Positions 1 to 5,300 of a DNA stretch of 5,380 nt are shown here, one piece after another. The position numbers were made by a program, and so were the translations under genes. The notes below the pieces were generated by a model. That model saw only the letters and a list, made by a program, of their open reading frames with translations. It did not search any database and was not told the DNA's origin. Source of the DNA: Asaia bogorensis (GTDB taxonomy: Bacteria; Pseudomonadota; Alphaproteobacteria; Acetobacterales; Acetobacteraceae); NCBI GenBank assembly GCA_945874515.1, contig CAMCHA010000206.1, forward strand, positions 1 through 5,380. The letters run 5' to 3'. Within the stretch, counting starts at the first letter, position 1. Every line of letters starts with the position of its first letter.

Positions 1-316
1 GGTAATGCGGGCGGTCAAACAGCTTGTCGCGCAAGTTCTGCGCTTCCTGCAGGCGCTGCTTGAACCAGGCCAGATCGCAAGCGGCGTCTGGATCGCTGTC
101 CAGTCGCCGCGCGCTAATCAGCGAATGCGGGTTGAAATGCCAAACGCCATGCTTGACGCCATCATCACCCTCCAGCCGCACAACACTACCCGGGGGCAAC
201 GCCTTGGCCGCCGGCGTCATGGCGATTTCATTGGAAAAGGCCCAAGGGTGGCCAGCCTTCACGCGGCGGTCTCGGCCAGGAAGCAAGCGGATAACAGATG
301 GTACGGAAGCATTCAT
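1..316 (-). CDS. rlmI: RlmI-family 23S rRNA (cytosine-C5)-methyltransferase, N-terminal part (runs off the left edge)
   Basis: This is a partial gene: 105 codons read leftward with no stop before base 1, so the catalytic methyltransferase domain lies outside the window. The visible part is the N-terminal PUA-like RNA-binding domain. It opens with the family signature LLPGRDRRVKAGHPWAFSNE (residues 11-30), which corresponds to the GREKSLLRRHPWVFSGA region of E. coli RlmI. Next comes a beta-rich stretch (VVRLEGDDGVKHGVWHFNP, then SLISARRL), and then the linker helix WFKQRLQEAQNLRDKLF, which matches the FFSRRLQQAQKWRDWL helix of RlmI. Enzymes of this family methylate a cytosine of 23S rRNA using S-adenosylmethionine. 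The start is uncertain: ATG at 316 fits the usual family length, ATG at 328 is in frame four codons earlier, and neither has a good ribosome binding site. The frame stays open back to an ATG at 482. Family assignment is firm; the exact paralogue (RlmI or a relative) is not. Confidence 0.85.
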   Translation of the reverse strand, partial: MNASVPSVIRLLPGRDRRVKAGHPWAFSNEIAMTPAAKALPPGSVVRLEGDDGVKHGVWHFNPHSLISARRLDSDPDAACDLAWFKQRLQEAQNLRDKLFDRPHY

Positions 317-534
317 GCGCCGGACCATGGCGGTTTGCCGCTTGTCCCGCAATGCGCAAGCCGAGACCCCCCTGCGCTTCGGGCCGCGTTTGCGACGCTC
401 CGCTTGCTGGCAGCGGCCAGGCTCGGTAGCGTGCGTTTGCTTGATAATACGCCTGCTGCGCGAAATGGGGCGAAAAGCCTTCATAACAAAACACCGCTGC
501 GCGCATTCCGCGTAGCTTCGGGAGGATTAGGCTC
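317..534. other. Divergent intergenic region between the rRNA methyltransferase and the TctC receptor
   Basis: About 218 bases separate the two divergent starts. I see no RNA gene here. The most AT-rich patch, at 441-450 (TTGATAATAC on plus), reads GATAAT on the plus strand and TATTAT on the minus strand. Each is one mismatch from the -10 consensus, so a shared or divergent promoter could sit here. No matching -35 box at 16-18 bases is evident on either strand, so this is only a weak candidate. The rest is GC-rich and, on the minus strand, stays open in the methyltransferase frame. Confidence 0.3.
520..526 (+). promoter_or_regulatory. Ribosome binding site of the TctC-family gene
   Basis: The sequence GGGAGGA ends eight bases before the ATG at 535. 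It is a near-perfect Shine-Dalgarno sequence at ideal spacing and is what fixes the start of the receptor gene. Confidence 0.85.
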
Positions 535-1506
535 ATGCTCCGTCACATCGCACGCCGCCCCTTGCTGGCTGGCCTCGCTGGGCTTGGCCTGGCCAGCCCA
601 GCATTGGCGCAAAGCGGCGCCGCGCCGCGCCCCATCACCATCATCGTTCCCTTCGCGCCTGGCGGCAGCACGGATATCGTGAGCCGCCTATTGGCGGAAC
701 GCATGACAAGCTTGCTCGGTCAGCCAGTGCAGGTCGAAAACCGCGCCGGCGCCAATACTGTTATCGGCGCTGAATTCGTGGCCCGCGCGCGGCCAGATGG
801 CCATACGCTGCTGATGGCCGCCGGCACCACGCTGACAATCAATCCGGTGATTGTGCCCAATCTTCCTTACAAGCTTGAAGATTTCGCGCCGGTCATGCTG
901 GCCACCACCTTTCCCTTTGGTATCATCACACAAATGCGTGGCGGCGCGGTGGATGTGCCGGCCTGGGTTGCGGCGGCGAAGGCGCGGCCGGGGCAAATGA
1001 CCTATGGCACCAATGGGCCGACTACGCTGACGAATGTTGCGATGCTGATGGTGATGGAGCGGCTTGGCATCACCATGCAGGATGTTACCTATCGCGGCGA
1101 TTCCGCGCAGCTTGCCGCCTTCATGGCGGGTGATCTTGATGTGCTTGTTGTATCTGGCGGCACAGCCCAACCCGTGCATCGTGATGGCCGCGGCAGAATG
1201 ATTGCCTGGACCAGCGGGCGGCGTATCGAATCAACGCCGGATGTGCCTTCCATCGCGGAATTTGCGCCTGGCCTTGACGTATTGAGTTGGTTTGGTTTGC
1301 TCGCCCCGGCGCGCACGCCAGTGGAAATGGTTCAACGCGTGAATGCCGCCGCTAATGAAGCGCTGAAAGATCAACGGATTCGTGAAAGACTGATCACTGA
1401 AGGCCAGTTCCTGGCCGGCGGTTCGCCCGAAGATTTTGCTAATTTTCTGCGCCGTTCCGATACTCAATGGCGCCCGATCTTGAGCAAGCTGAACGTGCCG
1501 CGCTGA
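535..1506 (+). CDS. Bug/TctC-family tripartite tricarboxylate transporter substrate-binding protein
   Basis: This is a periplasmic solute receptor of 323 residues, the normal length for the family. The N-terminus is an export signal: HIARRPLLAGLAGLGLA followed by a likely cleavage after ALA at residue 25. The ARRPLL core resembles a Tat signal. Mature-protein hallmarks appear in order: VPFAPGGSTDI (38-48), ENRAGANTVIGAEFVA (69-84), RPDGHTLLM (86-94), YRGDSAQLAAFMAGDLDVL (186-204), TPDVPSIAEFAPGLDVLSWF (234-253) and GLLAPARTP (254-262). Family members bind carboxylates such as citrate, aspartate, glutamate or nicotinate and deliver them to TctA/TctB permeases, or act as sensory receptors. No tctA or tctB lies in this window, so this looks like an orphan receptor, as is common in bacteria with many Bug paralogues. 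It has its own strong ribosome binding site and converges on the EamA gene nine bases downstream. Ligand unknown. Confidence 0.93.
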   Translation: MLRHIARRPLLAGLAGLGLASPALAQSGAAPRPITIIVPFAPGGSTDIVSRLLAERMTSLLGQPVQVENRAGANTVIGAEFVARARPDGHTLLMAAGTTLTINPVIVPNLPYKLEDFAPVMLATTFPFGIITQMRGGAVDVPAWVAAAKARPGQMTYGTNGPTTLTNVAMLMVMERLGITMQDVTYRGDSAQLAAFMAGDLDVLVVSGGTAQPVHRDGRGRMIAWTSGRRIESTPDVPSIAEFAPGLDVLSWFGLLAPARTPVEMVQRVNAAANEALKDQRIRERLITEGQFLAGGSPEDFANFLRRSDTQWRPILSKLNVPR

Positions 1507-1519
1507 CTGAAGCGTTCAG
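1507..1519. terminator. Small hairpin at a convergent gene junction (weak terminator candidate)
   Basis: CTGAA-GCG-TTCAG is a perfect five-base inverted repeat with a three-base loop. It starts right after the TctC stop and overlaps the stop codon of the EamA gene on the other strand. There is no T-run on either side, so intrinsic termination is doubtful. It is listed because it sits exactly in the nine-base gap between convergent genes. Confidence 0.25.
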
Positions 1520-2391
1520 CCACGTACCGCCAGCACCACGCCGGACAATACCAAGGCCAGCGCCAGAATTTCGCGCAGGCCGAAGGGCTCGGATAGGAAC
1601 AGCGCAGCACCCAACACGCCCACTACAGGCGTGATGATGGTGCCGAGTGAGGCAAGTGATGCCGGCAGCATCTTCAGCGCCGCAAACCAGGAAAGATAGC
1701 AAAGCCCAAGCGCGAAAACGCCGCCATAGATCAGCAGCCCAACACCCAGCGCAGAAACATGGCTGAAATCCAGCGGGTCGAAAATCAGCGCTGCGATGAA
1801 AAGTGGTGCGACTCCAATGCCTACCTGCCAGGCAACGGAACTTGATGGCGGCAGGCCAAGCGGCATCCGTTTCGTGAGCACCGTACCAAGTGCGAACAGC
1901 ACCGCTGAGCCCAAGCCCAAGGCCACCCCGGGCAGCTTGGCGATACCAAGATCAAGCCCCTTACCCAGCACCAGATAAACCAAGCCCGATAGCGCCAGCA
2001 CCAGCGCTAGGATGCGCGCCAAGCTTGGCTTTTCCCCCAAGATCAACCAGGCGAAAACCGCAGCCCAGACCGGCATGGTGTAGCAAATGATGGTTGCCTC
2101 AGATGCCGAAAGCCACAGCAGCGAAAAGCTCGCAAGCCCCATCCAAGCTGTGACGTTCAACAGCGAAATCAGCGTAAGCCTGCCCCAAATCGCGCGCGGC
2201 ACGACAAGGCTTTGCCTTTGCGCCAGCACCACCCCCAGCAACACTATAAAGCCAAGGCCGCCGCCAATGGCGCGGGTCGTCAGCGGCGGTAATTCGGCGA
2301 GCAGCACCTTCATCGCCGGCCAATTCATGCCCCAGCCAACGGTCGTGATCACCAGCAGAAGCAAGCCGCGCTGGGTGGCGGCAGAATTCAA
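1516..2391 (-). CDS. EamA-domain (DMT superfamily) inner-membrane transporter
   Basis: This 291-residue protein has two tandem EamA repeats (about 9-143 and 155-288), each able to form five hydrophobic helices, so ten in all, the standard fold. Family marks are WGMNWPAMK at the end of helix 1 (20-28), the repeat-1 closing motif LGEKPSLARILALVLALSG (118-136), and its repeat-2 counterpart LSEPFGLREILALALVLSG (266-284). DMT proteins of this type export or exchange amino acids, nucleosides and other small metabolites; the substrate cannot be read from sequence. The start is a TTG at 2391 that overlaps the TGA of the upstream aldolase gene by four bases (TTGA). The first in-frame ATG would fall inside helix 1, and an in-frame stop lies a few codons upstream, so TTG is the only start I find that keeps helix 1 intact. 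The overlap indicates translational coupling and an operon with the aldolase. Confidence 0.9.
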   Translation of the reverse strand: MNSAATQRGLLLLVITTVGWGMNWPAMKVLLAELPPLTTRAIGGGLGFIVLLGVVLAQRQSLVVPRAIWGRLTLISLLNVTAWMGLASFSLLWLSASEATIICYTMPVWAAVFAWLILGEKPSLARILALVLALSGLVYLVLGKGLDLGIAKLPGVALGLGSAVLFALGTVLTKRMPLGLPPSSSVAWQVGIGVAPLFIAALIFDPLDFSHVSALGVGLLIYGGVFALGLCYLSWFAALKMLPASLASLGTIITPVVGVLGAALFLSEPFGLREILALALVLSGVVLAVRG

Positions 2392-3173
2392 TGCATGAAA
2401 TCCGGCTCTTCACGCGTCAGGATGCGCTTGATGCTTTCCAGATGCAGCTTCGCACTTTCACGATCCCCTTCGCGCATTTGCGCATAGGTGCGCGCGGCCA
2501 TCTCGGCCGGCACGGGCTTCAGCTTGCGCCCGGTGGACATGGCCAGGCGCTGCGCTTCAGCGGCGCGTTCCAGGTAGTAAAGATCATCCCAGGCTTCGGC
2601 GACCGAAGCCCCCACCACCATGACGCCGTGGTTTTTCATGAAAACGATATCGGCATCGCCAATGGAAGCGGCGATACGGTCACCCTCACTCTCATCCAAA
2701 GCAAGGCCGTTGTAATCCTCATCCACCAAGGTGCGGCCATAGAATTTCAGCGAGCTTTGCCCGGCCCAGGCCAAGGGCGGGCCTTCCAGCATCGCCAGCG
2801 CGGTGGCGTTTGGCATATGGGTATGAAACGCTGCCTTGGCGCGCGGCTTGTTCAGATGCATGCGCGCATGAATGTAGAACGCGGTCGCTTCAGGCACGCC
2901 TTCGCCCGCCACCACATTGCCTTTGAAGTCGCAAACCAGCAGGCGCGATGCGGTCATTTCCGAAAAGGCCCAACCATAAGGGTTCACCAGGAACAGATCA
3001 TCGCGCCCCGGCACCACGAAGGAGAAATGGTTGCAGATCCCCTCATGCAGGCCAAGCCGCGCCGCCATGCGGAAGCAGGCCGCCAAATCAACCCGCGCGG
3101 CGCGCACGGCTTCCGCATCCAATTCGGAGTTTCGCAAAATGGCAGGGGCTGAACCGTCAAGCGCATGGGCCAT
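2388..3173 (-). CDS. Class II aldolase/adducin-family protein
   Basis: This cytoplasmic enzyme of 261 residues has a single aldolase II/adducin head domain over about 24-212. Visible marks are GICNHFSFVVPG (45-56), FLVNPYGWAFSEMTASRLL (61-79), and the metal site: His117 and His119 in FHTHMP plus His182 in MKNHGV. Glu95 in VPEATAFYIH sits where the catalytic Glu73 of L-fuculose-1-phosphate aldolase falls. The site is therefore complete, so an active divalent-metal lyase or decarboxylase-type enzyme is likely rather than an adducin-like structural protein. Characterised members cleave sugar phosphates or act on hydroxy/oxo acids; this subgroup has no substrate I can name. The ATG at 3173 has a strong AGGAG seven bases upstream. 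It is first in a two-gene operon with the EamA transporter and divergent from the amidohydrolase gene. The C-terminal 50 residues are charged and probably helical. Confidence 0.92.
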   Translation of the reverse strand: MAHALDGSAPAILRNSELDAEAVRAARVDLAACFRMAARLGLHEGICNHFSFVVPGRDDLFLVNPYGWAFSEMTASRLLVCDFKGNVVAGEGVPEATAFYIHARMHLNKPRAKAAFHTHMPNATALAMLEGPPLAWAGQSSLKFYGRTLVDEDYNGLALDESEGDRIAASIGDADIVFMKNHGVMVVGASVAEAWDDLYYLERAAEAQRLAMSTGRKLKPVPAEMAARTYAQMREGDRESAKLHLESIKRILTREEPDFMH

Positions 3174-3180
3174 GATGTTT

Positions 3181-3185
3181 CTCCT
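3181..3185 (-). promoter_or_regulatory. Ribosome binding site of the class II aldolase gene
   Basis: AGGAG on the minus strand lies seven bases before the ATG at 3173. This is strong and well spaced, and it settles the start of the operon's first gene. Confidence 0.8.
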
Positions 3186-3265
3186 GGGGGCGGGCGAGGG
3201 TTATGATTGGGAGTGTAAGATGCACATGGGGGCCAGGAACATGCAACGCCCGCGCTCCCGCGCTT

Positions 3266-3323
3266 CCTTTGGCGCCCAGTCGCAACTTCACCCCTGGACA
3301 GGGGGCGCTTCGCGCGCCAAAGG
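3266..3323. repeat. Nested inverted repeats in the divergent control region
   Basis: A perfect ten-base inverted repeat, CCTTTGGCGC at 3266-3275 and GCGCCAAAGG at 3314-3323, encloses 38 bases. Inside it lies a second perfect dyad, CCCCTG-GA-CAGGGG at 3291-3304. The right arm can also pair locally with GGCGC at 3304-3308 around a TTCGC loop, so alternative folds compete. The set sits 33 bases before the amidohydrolase ATG and about 90 bases before the divergent aldolase start. It could be operators for a shared regulator or a structured leader of the amidohydrolase mRNA. No T-run follows, so it is not a classic terminator. The repeats are directly visible; the function is inference. Confidence 0.45.
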
Positions 3324-3340
3324 CAGGGCTAAAGCAAGCC

Positions 3341-3346
3341 AGGGGA
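3341..3346 (+). promoter_or_regulatory. Ribosome binding site of the amidohydrolase gene
   Basis: AGGGGA ends ten bases before the ATG at 3357. An in-frame TAA at 3330-3332 rules out an earlier start, so this site and this ATG belong together. Confidence 0.6.
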
Positions 3347-3356
3347 TAAGCGGATC

Positions 3357-4601
3357 ATGAGCGGCACCAATCAGCGCATTGATGGCAAGCGTCTATGGGA
3401 CAGCCTGATGGCCATGGCGGAAATTGGCGCCACGCCTAAGGGTGGTGTGAAGCGCCTGACGCTGACCGATGTGGACAAGGCCGGGCGGGATCGTTTTCGC
3501 GGCTGGTGTGAAGCCCTTGGCCTGACGGTGCGCGTTGATTCCATCGGCAATATGTTCGCCCGCCGCGAAGGCCGCGATCCCGCGCGCCTGCCCGTGCTGC
3601 TGGGCAGCCATCTGGATAGCCAACCAACGGGCGGCAAATTCGATGGCGCGCTGGGTGTGATTGCCGGGCTTGAGGTAATGCGTAGCATCCATGACCTGAA
3701 CATCGTCACCGAAGCGCCGATTGAATTGGTGAATTGGACCGATGAGGAAGGCAGCCGCTTTGGCCATTCCCTGATGGGTAGCGGCGTTTGGGCCGGCATC
3801 TATACGCAGGAAAAAGCCTATGGGCTGCGCGATGTGGATGGCGTGAGTGTGGGTGATGCGCTGGATGCCATTGGCTATAAGGGATCGCATAAGGCCGCCC
3901 CTTTCCCGGCCGATGCCTATTTCGAATTGCATATCGAACAAGGCCCGATCCTGGAACGCGAAGGCAAGCAGATTGGCGTGGTGACCGGCGCGCAGGCGCA
4001 GGTTTGGTATGATGCCGTCATCACGGGCCAGGATAGCCATGCCGGCACCACACCGCCTTCCGCGCGGCGCGATGCGCTGGTGGCCGCCGCGCGCGTTATT
4101 GAACGCGTGGATGCGCTGATGCGCGCGCGCGGTGAGGATGGCCGCGGCACAGTCGGCTTTCTGCAAGTGCTGCCCGCCAGCCGCAATGTGGTGCCAGGCG
4201 AAGTGCGCTTCAGCGTTGAATTCCGCCACCCGTCAGACGCGCAAATCCAGGGCCTTTCCGAAAGCTTCCCGGAAGAAGCGCGCAAGCTTGTTGAAGCCAA
4301 TGGCTGCAAGCTTGAATTGACCGAGCTATTCCGCATCCCCGCCCAACCCTTTGATGCTTCCTGCGTTGATCTGGTGCGCCAAGCCGCCAAGCGCCTTGGC
4401 TTGCCTTCGCGTGAGATCATTTCAGGTGCGGGGCATGATGCGGTTTATGTCGCGCGTTCTGTGCCGACCGCGATGATCTTCACGCCCTGCAAGGATGGGC
4501 TTTCGCATAATGAGGCCGAGAGCATCATGCCGGAAGAGGCTGAGGCCGGTTGTCAGGTGCTTTTTGAAGCGGTGGTGGCGCGGGCCAATCGGGCGCTTTG
4601 A
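3357..4601 (+). CDS. Zn-dependent M20-family amidohydrolase (hydantoinase/carbamoylase type: N-carbamoyl-amino-acid, ureidopropionate or allantoate hydrolase)
   Basis: A cytoplasmic metalloenzyme of 414 residues, typical for the family. It hydrolyses the carbamoyl or ureido group of N-carbamoyl amino acids, beta-ureidopropionate or allantoate. The di-metal site is complete: His85 and Asp96 in GSHLDSQPTGGKFDGALG, the catalytic and ligand pair Glu130/Glu131 in WTDEEGSRFGHS, His192 in LHIEQGP, and His384 in LSHNEAE. The lid/dimer domain is about 213-327 and carries DSHAGTTPP (His228), SRNVVPG (Asn277) and EFRHP (Arg290), the positions that contact the substrate carboxylate in relatives. GAGHDA (357-362) and TPCKDGLSHNE (376-386) close the active site. 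The motif set separates it from ordinary M20 deacylases and dipeptidases. Choosing between carbamoylase, ureidopropionase and allantoate hydrolase is not possible by eye. It is divergent from the aldolase-EamA operon, suggesting shared control and a common pathway (inference). Confidence 0.93.
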   Translation: MSGTNQRIDGKRLWDSLMAMAEIGATPKGGVKRLTLTDVDKAGRDRFRGWCEALGLTVRVDSIGNMFARREGRDPARLPVLLGSHLDSQPTGGKFDGALGVIAGLEVMRSIHDLNIVTEAPIELVNWTDEEGSRFGHSLMGSGVWAGIYTQEKAYGLRDVDGVSVGDALDAIGYKGSHKAAPFPADAYFELHIEQGPILEREGKQIGVVTGAQAQVWYDAVITGQDSHAGTTPPSARRDALVAAARVIERVDALMRARGEDGRGTVGFLQVLPASRNVVPGEVRFSVEFRHPSDAQIQGLSESFPEEARKLVEANGCKLELTELFRIPAQPFDASCVDLVRQAAKRLGLPSREIISGAGHDAVYVARSVPTAMIFTPCKDGLSHNEAESIMPEEAEAGCQVLFEAVVARANRAL

Positions 4602-4615
4602 GGGCACAGAGATGC

Positions 4616-4642
4616 GGGCCTAGGGTAATTTTCTCTAGGCTC
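4616..4642. terminator. Hairpin between convergent amidohydrolase and OmpA-like genes
   Basis: GCCTAG at 4618-4623 pairs perfectly with CTAGGC at 4635-4640. G-U and G-C pairs on both sides extend the stem to about ten pairs around the loop TAATTTT. It starts 14 bases after the amidohydrolase stop and ends one base from the OmpA-like stop, where a bidirectional transcription barrier would be expected. The T-run is in the loop and not after the stem, so it may act with Rho or as an RNA-stabilising 3' end rather than as a classic intrinsic terminator. Confidence 0.5.
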
Positions 4643-4643
4643 A

Positions 4644-5300
4644 TCAATTCGCGTTTACTTTTCCTGTCCGCAAAAGTTCATGGTGGATGGCAGGCAGCCT
4701 ATTTAGTGTGTGTTCACATCGCTGGCGCAAGTTCGGATCCGCCGGACCGGCGCCCTGACAATTCTGGGTCAGAAACATCGTGTATCGGATCAGCATATGT
4801 TCCCGACAGGTCCATCCCCAATGCGTCGGAGTGATCTGAACGCGCCGGTTGATTGGCGCTACCCGTGATCCTGGGTCGTAAGGGGTATCATACCTACTGT
4901 CTGCGCGGCCAACGGGAATGATGTTTTCCTGCGGGATACCCATATCCTCTAAAGCTTTCGCGACCAGTTCTGCTCGACTTTTTGAGAGAATTTGCCCGTC
5001 ACCTTTATCTGCTTCGTGATGATCAACGTGACCTTCTACAATGAAATATCCCCTATCTCGCTCCCAGATATCGAGTAGCCGCCTGCTTGCGCGCCAAAAT
5101 TCATCCTCATATAGAAATGATGTACTTCCTTCCTTAAACCAAATTGGCCTGATGGAAGTTGCATGATAGCAGCCGACTTCATCTGGCGGCTTGGCATCCA
5201 ATAACTCAACACGGCCTTCGCGCTGCGTACAGTCTGAGACAGATAGAAGAATGACGACTGGAAAGAGAATTCCGAAAAGCTTGAACAGGCGCTCACGCAT
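4644..5300 (-). CDS. Exported OmpA-like domain protein with a cysteine-containing C-terminal tail
   Basis: Protein of 218 residues. Residues 1-22 form an export signal: positively charged MRERLFK, then the hydrophobic LFGILFPVVILLSVS. Cys24 follows, but the sequence VSDC has Asp just before the Cys, which is atypical for a lipobox, so lipidation is uncertain. An OmpA-like peptidoglycan-binding domain spans about 60-157: IVEGHVDHHEAD (87-98), LSKSRAELVAKALEDMGI (105-122), IIPVGRADSR (127-136) and the closing NRRVQI (151-156). Asp93 and Arg109 match the residues that grip diaminopimelate in OmpA; the usual GHTD is GHVD here. A tail of about 60 residues follows, with Cys165, Cys181 and Cys195, plus Cys44 before the domain, so disulfides in the periplasm are possible. 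The gene is convergent with the amidohydrolase. The 5' half has visibly lower GC than the neighbouring genes (22 of 60 bases in 5101-5160), hinting at separate ancestry. Its role is probably cell-envelope anchoring; no partner gene is in view. Confidence 0.8.
   Translation of the reverse strand: MRERLFKLFGILFPVVILLSVSDCTQREGRVELLDAKPPDEVGCYHATSIRPIWFKEGSTSFLYEDEFWRASRRLLDIWERDRGYFIVEGHVDHHEADKGDGQILSKSRAELVAKALEDMGIPQENIIPVGRADSRYDTPYDPGSRVAPINRRVQITPTHWGWTCREHMLIRYTMFLTQNCQGAGPADPNLRQRCEHTLNRLPAIHHELLRTGKVNAN

Noticed and set aside
228..536. Minus-strand open frame of 102 codons
   Set aside because: It is out of frame with the RlmI-like coding sequence, overlaps its start, and its translation is low-complexity with no recognisable motif.
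5..682. Long plus-strand open frames (5-682 and 24-515) at the left end
   Set aside because: They lie antisense to the recognisable RlmI-like gene, have no ribosome binding site or family resemblance, and the first runs into the TctC gene in another frame.
2391..3152. Plus-strand open frame of 253 codons opposite the aldolase gene
   Set aside because: It is an exact antisense shadow of a well-supported gene. The translation is rich in His, Gln and Arg, as expected from GC-biased codons read backwards.
3393..4229. Minus-strand open frame of 278 codons opposite the amidohydrolase
   Set aside because: The sense frame contains every catalytic motif of the M20 family; the antisense frame is biased and has no recognisable domain.
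4598..4834. Plus-strand open frame starting inside the amidohydrolase stop region
   Set aside because: It covers the terminator-like hairpin and is antisense to the OmpA-like gene; no motif or ribosome binding site supports it.
5036..5296. Minus-strand open frame of 86 codons with a Ser/Phe-rich N-terminus
   Set aside because: It is a shifted frame of the OmpA-like gene's start; the real frame gives a signal peptide followed by an OmpA-like domain.
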